A DNA stretch of 33,751 nucleotides from an uncultured Granulosicoccaceae bacterium (GCA_938028465.1 CALJAA010000151.1:1-33751), one strand, 5' to 3'; counted from the first letter of the stretch, positions 15,072-23,619 are shown. Program-made: numbers and translations. The notes: a model not told the origin generated them from the sequence alone.

Positions 15072-16439
15072 ATGGATCTCCTCAATTCAGTTACTACGTC
15101 GGCTATACAAGAACAAGATAATCATTTTCTGCATCCTTGGGATGACATGAATGAGATTGGCCGTTTTACTCGTACGGTCATCTCGCGCGGAGAGGGTATC
15201 TATGTATATGACTCCGATGGCAACAAGCTAATCGATGCGCCGGCTGGTATGTGGTGCGTCAATATTGGTCATGGTCGGCAAGAGATGGCCGATGCCGTTA
15301 GCGAGCAAATAATGACGCTAAGTTATAACAGCCCTTGGAGCTTAACCAGTTCACCTGCAGCCAAGCTTGCTGAAAAGCTAGCTGATCTTTCACCTGGTGA
15401 TCTCAACCATGTGTTCTTTACCACAGGTGGTTCAACTGCAGTTGATTCAGCGTTACGCTTTATTGGGTTTCGTAACAACATGTTGGGTAGGCCTGAAAAG
15501 AAACATTTCATCACCCGAGAAAACGGCTATCACGGTAGTACGTTTTTATCGTCATCTTGTTCGGGCAAAAGCGGTGATAAAAAATATATCGATTTACTGA
15601 CTGACAATTTTCACCAACTAAGTGACCCGAACCCGATGAAGCGCCCAGAGGGTATGTCGGTTGAAGGCTATTGTGACTTTTTAATTGATGAGCTAGAACA
15701 AACTATCCAGCGTGTAGGTGCAGATAAGATTGCAGCCTTTGTTGCCGAGCCGATTTTGGCGTCGGGCGGTGTTGTAGTACCGCCTGAGGGTTATTTCAAG
15801 CGTTGCGCTGATGTGTGTCGAGCGAATGATATTTTGGTTGTAGCCGATGAAGTCGTTACAGCATTCGGTAGGTTGGGGCATTTCTTCGCTAGCGAAGCGG
15901 TGTTTGGTGTTGTCCCCGATATCATCACCACGGCCAAAGGTATCACCTCTGGCTATATTCCCTTAGGTGCACTATTTATTTCGGACAAACTACTGGCCGA
16001 CTTAAAAGGCATAGATAATGAGTACGGCGTTTTCTCAAACGGCTTTACCTACTCAGGCCATCCGGTCGCTTGCGTAGCTGCGTTAAAGAATATTGAAATA
16101 ATCGAACAAGAAAGGCTATTAGAAAACGTACAATTATTAGCGCCGTATTTTCAAGAACAATTAAAAACCTTGAGTGATATTTCGATTGTGACCGACGTTA
16201 GAGGCAATGGATTAATGGCATGCGTGGAGTGTGATAACGATGCAGTATCTCCCAATGATGATCTGTCTATAGGCGAACGCATAGATGTTTATTGCCAAGA
16301 GTTAGGCTTGATTGTTAGGCCTATCTATAATATGTGTGTGATGTCACCACCGCTGACAATAACTAAACAACAAATTGATGAGATCGTTGGCATACTGCGA
16401 AAAGGCTTGGAAAAAGCCGCCGCTGACGTGAAAGCCTGA
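15072..16439 (+). CDS. Class III aminotransferase (putrescine/omega-amine:pyruvate type)
   Basis: 455 residues, the usual length for SpuC-like putrescine--pyruvate and omega-amino-acid transaminases. GIYVYDSDGNKLIDAPAGMWCVNIGHGR, FFTTGGSTAVDSALRF (PLP phosphate loop), NGYHGST, Asp259 in VVADEVVTAFGR and Lys289 in TTAKGITSGYIPLGA define the PLP site. It would convert a primary amine to an aldehyde with pyruvate as acceptor. It lies 9 bp upstream of a Rieske oxygenase and upstream of a polyamine-type importer, so the substrate is probably the imported amine or a metabolite of it. Histamine:pyruvate or taurine:pyruvate activities remain alternatives. No aldehyde dehydrogenase is present nearby. 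Confidence 0.85.
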   Translation: MDLLNSVTTSAIQEQDNHFLHPWDDMNEIGRFTRTVISRGEGIYVYDSDGNKLIDAPAGMWCVNIGHGRQEMADAVSEQIMTLSYNSPWSLTSSPAAKLAEKLADLSPGDLNHVFFTTGGSTAVDSALRFIGFRNNMLGRPEKKHFITRENGYHGSTFLSSSCSGKSGDKKYIDLLTDNFHQLSDPNPMKRPEGMSVEGYCDFLIDELEQTIQRVGADKIAAFVAEPILASGGVVVPPEGYFKRCADVCRANDILVVADEVVTAFGRLGHFFASEAVFGVVPDIITTAKGITSGYIPLGALFISDKLLADLKGIDNEYGVFSNGFTYSGHPVACVAALKNIEIIEQERLLENVQLLAPYFQEQLKTLSDISIVTDVRGNGLMACVECDNDAVSPNDDLSIGERIDVYCQELGLIVRPIYNMCVMSPPLTITKQQIDEIVGILRKGLEKAAADVKA

Positions 16440-16448
16440 GGGAGCCTG

Positions 16449-17648
16449 ATGAGTAACTTAACTGAAACAGATTTACTTGCACCTTGGACTTACGAGTCTC
16501 AAGCGTTTCTCGATATTGAAATTGAGACCCTGTTTAAGCCCAGCTGGTTATTGGTTGGGCACCAGTGCGATTTGCCTAATGCTGGGGACTACCTAACCTT
16601 TGAAGCGTTTAACGAACGCGTGCTGGTTGTGCGTAATAAAGCGGGTGAAATCAATGCATTTCATAATGTGTGCAGGCACCGTGGTGGCCGCCTAGTTACT
16701 GACAATGCAGGTAACTGCGAACATGCCTTAACTTGCCCGTTTCACGGTTGGTCTTATTCGTTTGATGGCGAACTGCGTGCGGTACCTGCTTCCAATACAT
16801 TTAAAGAACTCAATAAATCAGATATCTCGTTAGCTACCGTGGAGCTAGAGATCTGGATGGGGTTTATCTTTATCCGATTTGAACCAGGTGGGCAAAGCCT
16901 GGCGGAGATGATGGCGCCCATAGAGGATGAGATTAAGCCTTATAAACCAACAGAGCTACAAGCCTACGCACCGGCCTCTGTCGAACTAAAGCCATTTAAT
17001 TGGAAAGCAATACACGATATTGATAACGAGGGTTATCACGTGCCGGTTGGGCACCCCGCCTTGCATCAACTGTATGGTCAAAACTACAGCGATGACACTG
17101 TAGGTGGTATTCAAGTGTCGCGTGGTTATTTCAATTCAAAAGAGCCTACGCTTTGGAGCGTGAAGAACTACCTCTCCTTAATGCCCGAGTTTGATCATCT
17201 ACCTGAAGATAAGCAAAACGTTTGGTATTATTTTTTGCATTTTCCAAATTTAATTTTTGCGTTCTATCCCGATATGATGGAAATCTATATGACGATCCCA
17301 GAATCGCCAGATAGCACGCGCTATGTCTCCCGTACCTTTGCCTTGCCTGACGATCGTAGAGAAGTAAAGGCGGTGCGTTATCTCAATACGCGTATCAATG
17401 ACGAAACAGCAGAAGAGGACGATAGCTTTGTTGGTTGGCTGCAGGATGGCATGCGTAGCAGCGCATGGACACAGCCAATCTTGTCAGAGCTTGAATCCAA
17501 CGTGCGGGATTATCACCGACAAATACAAAGCAAGATTCCGGTAGCGAAACTAGCGGTGAATCCTGGCACGCAAGACTTGTCTCAGATCAATGACATGCTG
17601 GCAGCAAAGGCGCAAAAAACGGGTGATTCTGAGCTCGGTGGCGTATAG
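16449..17648 (+). CDS. Rieske-type oxygenase alpha subunit (quaternary-amine type suspected)
   Basis: 399 residues. The N-terminal Rieske domain has Cys75-x-His77 (NVCRHRGG) and Cys96-x2-His99 (CPFHGW) binding a 2Fe-2S cluster. The C-terminal catalytic domain has NWKAIHDIDNEGYHVPVGH, giving Glu194, His197 and His202. His197 and His202 are iron ligands, and the bridging residue that is Asp in naphthalene dioxygenase is Glu here, as I recall for carnitine (CntA) and glycine-betaine (GbcA) oxygenases. That supports N-demethylation or C-N cleavage of a methylated amine. The start has GGGAG upstream. No ferredoxin reductase gene is adjacent, so electrons must come from elsewhere. The spacing H-x18-C is slightly longer than usual. 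Confidence 0.83.
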   Translation: MSNLTETDLLAPWTYESQAFLDIEIETLFKPSWLLVGHQCDLPNAGDYLTFEAFNERVLVVRNKAGEINAFHNVCRHRGGRLVTDNAGNCEHALTCPFHGWSYSFDGELRAVPASNTFKELNKSDISLATVELEIWMGFIFIRFEPGGQSLAEMMAPIEDEIKPYKPTELQAYAPASVELKPFNWKAIHDIDNEGYHVPVGHPALHQLYGQNYSDDTVGGIQVSRGYFNSKEPTLWSVKNYLSLMPEFDHLPEDKQNVWYYFLHFPNLIFAFYPDMMEIYMTIPESPDSTRYVSRTFALPDDRREVKAVRYLNTRINDETAEEDDSFVGWLQDGMRSSAWTQPILSELESNVRDYHRQIQSKIPVAKLAVNPGTQDLSQINDMLAAKAQKTGDSELGGV

Positions 17649-17683
17649 TTGGTGCTCAAAAGCTCGTAATGATAAACTCATAT

Positions 17684-17713
17684 TTGCTCTGCGCAGCAGT
17701 GATCATGTATAAA
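17684..17713 (+). promoter_or_regulatory. Candidate promoter of the polyamine-type importer operon
   Basis: TTGCTC (17684-17689), an 18-base spacer and TATAAA (17708-17713) precede the solute-binding protein by about 120 bases. This would let the transporter be expressed separately from the aminotransferase-Rieske pair. Confidence 0.4.
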
Positions 17714-17729
17714 ATAGTGGTAGTTGTGA

Positions 17730-17753
17730 GTTGCTGTCATTAGTCACAGCAAC
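17730..17753 (+). other. Leader hairpin upstream of the solute-binding-protein gene
   Basis: GTTGCTGT and ACAGCAAC form a perfect 8-bp stem with an 8-base loop. It sits between the candidate promoter and the gene, so it could stabilise the mRNA, act as a weak terminator for read-through from the Rieske gene, or be a regulator site. No T-run follows. Confidence 0.4.
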
Positions 17754-17835
17754 ACTTAGCAATTCCAAATGAAACAAGAAGTTGGCAAGAAGTCAGACAA
17801 CTGGCTCAAGACCACACAATAGAGAGGAGAGTAAA

Positions 17836-18930
17836 TTGAAGGTCATTACAAAAATCGCTAGCGTTGCTTTACTGGCAGCTGCAAGTAGCACCGTATTTGG
17901 TGCAGGCACTTTGAATGTGTATAACTGGGGTGAGTACATCGGCGAAGATACTATCGCCAACTTTGAAAAAGAATTTGATATTAAAGTCACCTATGACAAC
18001 TACGACTCTGTAGAAACAGCTGATGCAAAGTTGTTAGCTGGTAATTCCGGCTATGATGTTGTCGATCATTCAGGCGCTATGCTTGCGCGATTGATCCCTG
18101 CCAATATTCTGATGCCGCTTGATCTATCTAAATTACCGAATATGAAAAATATTCGCAAGGATGTAATGAATCAACTGGGTGAAAGCTGGGATCCTGGCAA
18201 CAAGTACATTGTGCCTTACATGTGGGGTACTCACGGTGTTACTTATAATGAAGAGCTAGTTAAAGCTACCCACCCCGATGCACCTATCGGCTCCTTGGAC
18301 ATGATCTTCAACCCTGAACATATGGAGAAGCTAGCTGAGTGTGGCGTTTCATTCCTTGATTCACCTACGGATGTTGTGCCAATGGCGCTCGCTTATCTGG
18401 GGCTAGATCCAAGCTCTACTGATAAAGGCGATTACAAAAAAGCTGAGGAGCTGCTTGCTTCAGTTCGTCCGTTTATCAAAACCTTTGATAATTACGCCTA
18501 CCAACGTATGCCAGAAAAAGAATTCTGCGTTGCTGTTACTTGGGGGCCGGACGGCTTGCTAGCAATGTCAGGTGCAGAAGAAGCTAACACGGGCGTTGTG
18601 CTGGATTTCTTCACGCCTCCAGGGGAGGGTGCTGCTAACCTTTGGGTTGATGGTTGGGTTATACCGGCGGATGCTAAAAATGTTGAAAACGCACACTTGT
18701 TTTTGAACTACATGATGCGTCCAGATGTCGCGGCAGGTGATTCAAACTACACATGGTACGCAACAGGCAACGAAGCAGCCATTCCTTTGATTGATGAGGC
18801 CGTAACCTCTAGTGAGGCGGCATTCCCAACAGCGGAGTCAGTTGAAAAAATGTACACGCTATCGGTAGTGCCACCAAAAGTTGAAAAAACGCGCACGCGA
18901 TTATGGACTAACTTCAAAGCAGGTAATTAA
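17836..18930 (+). CDS. Polyamine-type ABC transporter periplasmic binding protein (PotF-like)
   Basis: 364 residues. The start is set at TTG 17836 because GAGGAG lies 6-7 bases upstream and translation then gives a clean Sec signal peptide (KVITKIASVALLAAASSTVFGAG); an upstream frame from 17782 is unlikely. The mature part matches the PotD/PotF family: LNVYNWGEYIGEDTIANFE, YDVVDHSG, PYMWGTHGVTYN, CGVSFLDSPTDV, and the ending VEKTRTRLWTNFKAGN. Compared with E. coli PotF, Trp31/Tyr34, Trp236, Asp239 and Asp272 are retained and Glu33 and Asp179 are conservative changes. This argues for a cationic amine ligand. It is the first gene of a four-gene importer operon. Confidence 0.88.
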   Translation: MKVITKIASVALLAAASSTVFGAGTLNVYNWGEYIGEDTIANFEKEFDIKVTYDNYDSVETADAKLLAGNSGYDVVDHSGAMLARLIPANILMPLDLSKLPNMKNIRKDVMNQLGESWDPGNKYIVPYMWGTHGVTYNEELVKATHPDAPIGSLDMIFNPEHMEKLAECGVSFLDSPTDVVPMALAYLGLDPSSTDKGDYKKAEELLASVRPFIKTFDNYAYQRMPEKEFCVAVTWGPDGLLAMSGAEEANTGVVLDFFTPPGEGAANLWVDGWVIPADAKNVENAHLFLNYMMRPDVAAGDSNYTWYATGNEAAIPLIDEAVTSSEAAFPTAESVEKMYTLSVVPPKVEKTRTRLWTNFKAGN

Positions 18931-18951
18931 GCTACGACAAGAGTTACCGCA

Positions 18952-20133
18952 TTGAACGTACAAGCCTCATCTGATGGGGAGAGCCAAGTTGATTACACGC
19001 ATTCACCTTGGCTCGACCCATCAGCTACTCCCTTTATTCAAATAAAAAATATCAACAAGCAGTTCGGTGCTTTCACCGCTGTTAATGATGTTTCGCTTGA
19101 TATCTATAAGGGGGAGTTATTCGCTTTACTCGGCGGGTCAGGTTGTGGCAAAACAACACTGCTCCGCATGTTGGCTGGTTTCGAAACTCCAACCTCAGGC
19201 AGCATCATCATTGATGGTGTTGATATGAATGGTATTCCGCCTTACGAACGCCCGGTTAATATGATGTTCCAATCGTATGCATTGTTCCCGCATATGAGTG
19301 TCCATAAAAACATAGCGTATGGCTTAAAACGTGAGGGCGTGGCGAAAGCCGAAAGAACGCAACGCACTAATGAAATTTTAGAGATGGTTGAGCTTGAAGA
19401 ATTCGCCAAGCGTAAACCGCACCAGCTCTCTGGTGGCCAACGCCAACGTGTCGCGTTGGCCAGAGCGTTAATCAAACGCCCAAAGGTTCTATTGTTAGAT
19501 GAACCCTTGGCGGCCCTTGATAAGCGCTTACGAGAACAAACCCAGTTTGAATTAATGAATATCCAAGAAAAACTGGGTATCACCTTCGTGGTAGTAACGC
19601 ACGATCAAGAAGAAGCTATGACACTTGCCACGCGCATTGCTGTTATGGATAAAGGCGACTTTGAACAAATTGGCACGCCTGCACAAATTTACGAAAACCC
19701 TCGCTCTCGTTTTATCGCAAGCTTTATCGGCTCCGCTAATTTGCTCGATTGTGCTGTAACCAAGCGCGATGGTGATTTTTATTCAGTATCACAGCCGGGT
19801 GTTGATCAACCCATAGTGGTAGAGTACGATGGAGAGTTGGCTGTCGGGGCAAACGTCACACTTGCGGTACGCCCAGAAAAAATTCATGTAGAAAAACGGT
19901 CAGTTGCTAATTCATCTGTTGCGCAAGGTAGCAATCAGCTCAATGGTGTCGTAAAAGAGATGGCCTATTTAGGTAGGTTGTCGACGTACCATATCGTTAC
20001 CGACAGTGGCGTGCTAATCGAAGTAACGTCGCCTAACCAATCTCGTTACCGTGATGGTAATCACCCAATCGATTGGGATGATGAAGTGACCATTAGCTTT
20101 GCGCCGCAAAGCGCAGTGTTGCTCACGGAGTAA
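18952..20133 (+). CDS. Polyamine-type ABC transporter ATP-binding protein (PotA/PotG-like)
   Basis: 393 residues, cytoplasmic ATPase of the importer. Walker A GGSGCGKTT, the Q-loop in MMFQSYALFPHMSV, the signature LSGGQRQR, Walker B VLLLDEPLAALD and the switch His in VVTHDQEEA are all present and intact. A C-terminal TOBE-type domain (about 290-393) is typical of the PotA/MalK group. The start is TTG 18952, with a weak AAGAG upstream, 21 bp after the binding-protein stop. The first ~28 residues before FIQIKNINKQFG are a non-conserved extension, so a slightly later start is possible. The permease gene follows 1 bp after the stop. Confidence 0.88.
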   Translation: MNVQASSDGESQVDYTHSPWLDPSATPFIQIKNINKQFGAFTAVNDVSLDIYKGELFALLGGSGCGKTTLLRMLAGFETPTSGSIIIDGVDMNGIPPYERPVNMMFQSYALFPHMSVHKNIAYGLKREGVAKAERTQRTNEILEMVELEEFAKRKPHQLSGGQRQRVALARALIKRPKVLLLDEPLAALDKRLREQTQFELMNIQEKLGITFVVVTHDQEEAMTLATRIAVMDKGDFEQIGTPAQIYENPRSRFIASFIGSANLLDCAVTKRDGDFYSVSQPGVDQPIVVEYDGELAVGANVTLAVRPEKIHVEKRSVANSSVAQGSNQLNGVVKEMAYLGRLSTYHIVTDSGVLIEVTSPNQSRYRDGNHPIDWDDEVTISFAPQSAVLLTE

Positions 20134-20134
20134 T

Positions 20135-21070
20135 ATGGCTGCGAGCGACCAATTAACTGGGCCCTGGTACGCAAGAATTACCGGTGCAATTCATCGCAAC
20201 TTAACATCGTTAATTGTTGGCATTCCGTTTTTCTGGTTACTCCTGTTTTTTCTTGTGCCGTTTTTTATCGTGCTCAAGCTTAGCTTTGCTGAATCGATCA
20301 TCGCCAGCCCGCCATTCACCAGTTTGCTTGATTGGAGTAAGGGTGGGTTTCCTGAAATTGCCATCAATACCGAAAATTATCTTTATTTAATTGAAGATGA
20401 TCTCTACACCAAAACGTTTTTAAACTCTCTTAAAATCGCCAGCATCTGTACGATCATCTGTTTGCTAATTGGTTATCCGATGGCCTACGGTATTGTGCGC
20501 ACGCAGGGCACGTGGCGTTATATTTTCTTGCTGCTAATCATTCTTCCGTTTTGGACATCATTCTTACTTCGTGTATACGCATGGATGGGGATCTTGGCTG
20601 ATCAAGGCACCGTCAATGACATACTGTTGTATTTGGGGTTGATCGATAAACCGATTAAGTTGCTATACAAGCCTATCGCTGTTTACATCGGTATTGTTTA
20701 TACCTATTTGCCGTTTATGATCCTGCCCTTGTACGCCAATATGGAAAAGCTTGATTCTTCTTTGCGCGAAGCGGCGATGGACTTAGGCGCAAACCCGGTC
20801 AGCACATTTTTCACCGTTACGCTACCGATGACGTTACCCGGGATAATAGCGGGTAGCTTGTTGGTGTTTATTCCAGCTACCGGCGAATTTGTGGTGCCTG
20901 ACTTGCTCGGTGGCGGTAATGTCCTAATGATAGGGCGCTTGCTATCGTCTGAATTTAACGCTAACCATGATTGGCCTGTCGCTTCAGCTATTGCCGTGGT
21001 GTTGCTCATCGTATTGGTTGTGCCAATGATGCTGTACCACAAGGTGCAAGCGGCAGAGGCTAGCAACTAA
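20135..21070 (+). CDS. Polyamine-type ABC transporter permease (PotH/PotB-like)
   Basis: 311 residues with about six membrane helices. The ATG at 20135 follows a CGGAG ribosome-binding site that lies in the end of the ATPase gene; a longer frame from 20099 would overlap that gene without support. The EAA loop that contacts the ATPase is LREAAMDLGANPVSTFFTVTLPMTLPGI. FWTSFLLRVYAWMGIL and PATGEFVVPDLLGG are typical of PotB/PotH. It forms the membrane channel with the next gene, whose start overlaps this stop (TAATG). Confidence 0.88.
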   Translation: MAASDQLTGPWYARITGAIHRNLTSLIVGIPFFWLLLFFLVPFFIVLKLSFAESIIASPPFTSLLDWSKGGFPEIAINTENYLYLIEDDLYTKTFLNSLKIASICTIICLLIGYPMAYGIVRTQGTWRYIFLLLIILPFWTSFLLRVYAWMGILADQGTVNDILLYLGLIDKPIKLLYKPIAVYIGIVYTYLPFMILPLYANMEKLDSSLREAAMDLGANPVSTFFTVTLPMTLPGIIAGSLLVFIPATGEFVVPDLLGGGNVLMIGRLLSSEFNANHDWPVASAIAVVLLIVLVVPMMLYHKVQAAEASN

Positions 21071-21894
21071 TGAATCAGAAGAAATCCAAGTTTCTGATCA
21101 GCTGCATGATATTTGGTTATGCGTTTTTGTATGTGCCGATATTTCTATTAATTCTTTACTCGTTTAATTACTCGCCATTGTTGCCCGTGTGGGGCGGTTT
21201 CTCGACACGTTGGTATTCTCGGCTGTTAGAAAGCCCGGAAGTATGGGATGCCACACTACTCAGTTTGAAAATTGCCTTTATTAGCGCGACGGTGGCCACC
21301 GTGTTCGGTACCTTGGCTGGTTTGGCTTTAGCAAGGGTTGGTCAGTTTCGCGGTAAAACTGTCTTTACTGGCATGATCTCAGCGCCATTAGTCATGCCAG
21401 AAGTGATTACGGGTTTGTCGTTGCTGTTGTTTTTTATTACGCTGTGGCAGTTAACAGGTTGGCCTCAGCAGCGCGGCATGTTTACTATCACCATCGCACA
21501 TATCACCTTCGCGATGGCTTATGTGGCTGTGATTATTCAATCAAGGCTTGCTGGAACTAATCGAGCACTTGAAGAAGCTGCGATGGATCTGGGGGCAAAG
21601 CCATTGCGTGTACTTACTGACATCACAATACCCATGTTGGCGCCAGGCATGATGGCAGGTTGGCTACTCGCGTTTACCTTATCACTGGATGATCTAATCA
21701 TCGCAAGCTTTGTATCAGGCCCCGGTAGCACAACCTTGCCTATGATGATCTACTCGCGCATCCGCTTAGGTTTAAAGCCTGACATCAATGCATTGGCCAC
21801 CATACTGATTGTGTCGGTGGCGATCGGTGTGTTTATAGCGGGTTGGATCATGCTGCGTCAGCAGAAGCAGCGTGCCTTGTTGGCTAACGAGTGA
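21070..21894 (+). CDS. Polyamine-type ABC transporter permease (PotI/PotC-like)
   Basis: 274 residues, six predicted membrane helices, second permease half. The beginning FLISCMIFGYAFLYVPIFLLILYSFN and SLDDLIIASFVSGPGSTTLPMMIYS are characteristic of PotC/PotI. The EAA loop is LEEAAMDLGAKPLRVLTDITIPMLAPGM. It overlaps the upstream stop by one base (TAATG) and ends the operon; the next gene is convergent. With the three preceding genes it makes a complete importer. Confidence 0.88.
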   Translation: MNQKKSKFLISCMIFGYAFLYVPIFLLILYSFNYSPLLPVWGGFSTRWYSRLLESPEVWDATLLSLKIAFISATVATVFGTLAGLALARVGQFRGKTVFTGMISAPLVMPEVITGLSLLLFFITLWQLTGWPQQRGMFTITIAHITFAMAYVAVIIQSRLAGTNRALEEAAMDLGAKPLRVLTDITIPMLAPGMMAGWLLAFTLSLDDLIIASFVSGPGSTTLPMMIYSRIRLGLKPDINALATILIVSVAIGVFIAGWIMLRQQKQRALLANE

Positions 21895-21912
21895 TTGTCT
21901 GAGCTTGGTATT

Positions 21913-22497
21913 TTAAGCCTCTGGCTTCTCAGCCAAACTGCAAATTAATTCAACATGAGCGTCTAGCCAATCCTCATTCAGCGGTTCGCCGTTGATGTAC
22001 TTGCGAAAGTAGGGCACCGCAATTGTCATCTCCACGATGGGGCGTATAGATTGGTCGGGTGGTATCTCACCTCTTTTTTCAGCTGCAGCGAAAATCGCCT
22101 CAACACCCGTCATTCGCTCGGCCATTAAATCATTGATTAAACCACGAGCTTCCTGGTCGGTGGCCGCTGCTGCGATCACTTGCGGTGCTATCTCGCCCCA
22201 GGCTGTTTCATTTAAAGCGCTCATAAGGCGTCCAAGAGTCCATTTTAAATCAGCGCGCAGCGGTCCATTTGTCTTGGGTGGAATGTGGGGTGGTGTGGCG
22301 GCGTGTTTAAAGGTTTCAGTACGCAGGCGATCTATCTCGGGCCAATGACGGTAGAGCGTGCTTCGGGATACGCCAGTGGCTTTGCTCACTGATGCGTGCG
22401 TGACAGCCATAACCCCATCTTCTTGGAGGATATCGAGTGCGGCATCAAGCGCGAGGTTCCGCGTGGCTGCTAGGCGTGGATCTTCAGGTTTCTTCAT
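21913..22497 (-). CDS. TetR-family transcriptional regulator
   Basis: 194 residues. The N-terminal helix-turn-helix is ALDILQEDGVMAVTHASVSKATGVSRSTLYRHWPEIDRL, a standard TetR domain; the C-terminal ~120 residues form the ligand-binding and dimer part. It is divergent from an exported metallo-beta-lactamase-fold gene, with an inverted-repeat operator between them at 22508-22548. A perfect TATAAT on the minus strand ends only 6 bases before the ATG and there is no Shine-Dalgarno, so the mRNA is probably leaderless. It also lies beside the importer operon, which it might control, but no matching operator was seen there. Confidence 0.88.
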   Translation of the reverse strand: MKKPEDPRLAATRNLALDAALDILQEDGVMAVTHASVSKATGVSRSTLYRHWPEIDRLRTETFKHAATPPHIPPKTNGPLRADLKWTLGRLMSALNETAWGEIAPQVIAAAATDQEARGLINDLMAERMTGVEAIFAAAEKRGEIPPDQSIRPIVEMTIAVPYFRKYINGEPLNEDWLDAHVELICSLAEKPEA

Positions 22498-22503
22498 TAC
22501 ATA

Positions 22504-22509
22504 ATTATA
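22504..22509 (-). promoter_or_regulatory. tetR -10 box implying a leaderless mRNA
   Basis: On the minus strand these bases read TATAAT, a perfect -10, and the tetR ATG begins 6-7 bases later, where transcription would normally start. No good -35 was found, so the promoter may be weak or activator-dependent. Confidence 0.45.
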
Positions 22510-22548
22510 TAGAACACATTGTTGTGTAGCGATACAAAATGTTCTATA
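22508..22548. promoter_or_regulatory. Inverted-repeat operator between tetR and the MBL gene
   Basis: TATAGAACA (22508-22516) and TGTTCTATA (22540-22548) are perfect 9-base inverted repeats separated by 23 bases, with an inner ACACA-TTGT-TGTGT dyad at 22514-22527. They cover the tetR -10 box and a candidate TTGTGT-17-TATAGT promoter for the MBL gene (22522-22550). This fits a TetR repressor controlling both directions. Confidence 0.6.
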
Positions 22549-22636
22549 GTGTTTATTCAGTTGTTCACACGGGTCATTTTATACAGATCAATCGCGTGGA
22601 TACCGAAACCTGACGAATTTACCCAGAGATCAAACT

Positions 22637-23545
22637 ATGTACAAAATCTTTCGAGTAACCGCAGTGGCTTTAGCTGCTGTAGCCCTTTTAGCCGGTTTTG
22701 CCGGCAATACCTACGCAGCAAGTGAAGGCGATAGCGACAGCGTATCAACCCATGAAGTCGCACCAGGTGTTTTTAGCTTCCTGTCGGATTCTGGTTATCA
22801 TTCCATGTTCGTGGTCACAGATGATGGCGTAGCGGCGTTTGAGACGGTCAATTCCAAACATTCCCTCCAGATGCTTAAAGCCATTCGAGCTGTTACAGAT
22901 AAACCGGTGAAATATGCATTGCAAACGCATAACCATTGGGATCATGCCAGTGGTGGAATGATCATGCAGAAAGCGGGTGCACAAACCGTCATGCATAAAC
23001 TCGCGGCGGATTGGTTGGCTGTGAATCCGGGGCGTGATACTTCGCCGCCAGATATGGTCTGGGAAGGGGCACGCAAAGACATTGCTCTAGGTGATGTCAC
23101 GATTCAAATGCATCATCTTGGCTTGAGCCATGGCTTAGGCATGGCTGTGTTTGTTATTCCGGAGCGTCGTGTTGCCTACATCGGCGATTTGGTTACACCC
23201 AACCGCGTTATGTTTTCGATCGTGCCCGATTTCAACATTACTGAATGGGAGCGTACTTTGGTTGAAATGATGGAGCTGGAGTTCGACGTCGCGGTTTGTT
23301 CTCACAATGATTTGCCTGCAGAAGAGGCGATAAAAGGCTGCACCATGGATCACGTAAAAGAAGAGCACGCATTTATTGGTGATCTTCGCAACGCGATCTT
23401 TGCTGAATTCAAAAAAGGTACACCACCATTCAAGATTCCATCAGTAGTGGAGCTGCCACAATATTCGCATTGGAATCATTATAAAGATTGGCTTCCATTG
23501 AATGCGCAACGTATGTTGCTGGATATGTGGATGGGCCCTTACTAG
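22637..23545 (+). CDS. Exported metallo-beta-lactamase-fold hydrolase
   Basis: 302 residues. The N-terminal signal peptide (FRVTAVALAAVALLAGFAGNTYA, cleavage near 28) predicts a periplasmic protein. The two-metal MBL site is complete: THNHWDH gives His98, His100, Asp102 and His103; His165 (GLSHG), Asp184 (YIGDLVTP) and His223 (CSHND) follow. Overall it resembles SoxH/quinoprotein-relay-type or thioesterase/lactonase-like MBL proteins rather than a clinical beta-lactamase. It is divergent from tetR and probably repressed by it. The leader is about 80 bases, and a hairpin follows the stop. Substrate unknown. Confidence 0.8.
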   Translation: MYKIFRVTAVALAAVALLAGFAGNTYAASEGDSDSVSTHEVAPGVFSFLSDSGYHSMFVVTDDGVAAFETVNSKHSLQMLKAIRAVTDKPVKYALQTHNHWDHASGGMIMQKAGAQTVMHKLAADWLAVNPGRDTSPPDMVWEGARKDIALGDVTIQMHHLGLSHGLGMAVFVIPERRVAYIGDLVTPNRVMFSIVPDFNITEWERTLVEMMELEFDVAVCSHNDLPAEEAIKGCTMDHVKEEHAFIGDLRNAIFAEFKKGTPPFKIPSVVELPQYSHWNHYKDWLPLNAQRMLLDMWMGPY

Positions 23546-23567
23546 CGTTTGTTTTTTGTTTGAGCTT

Positions 23568-23593
23568 AGCCCTCTGGCATTTGTTGGAGGGCT
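23568..23593 (+). terminator. Terminator-like hairpin after the MBL gene
   Basis: AGCCCTC and GAGGGCT form a 7-bp stem with a 12-base loop, 22 bases after the stop, followed by TAAATTTAATTATATT. The T-run is broken, so termination may be partial. Confidence 0.5.
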
Positions 23594-23619
23594 TAAATTT
23601 AATTATATTGGGGGATCAA

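Noticed and set aside
22913..22931. TATGC...GCATA dyad resembling the PadR operator
   Set aside because: It lies inside the MBL coding region, in the codons for the conserved KYALQTHNH metal motif, and its centre does not match the 18-bp operator. Chance is sufficient.
22637..23545. Antibiotic-resistance metallo-beta-lactamase
   Set aside because: The MBL fold alone does not imply beta-lactamase activity, and flanking sequences resemble broader hydrolase subfamilies.
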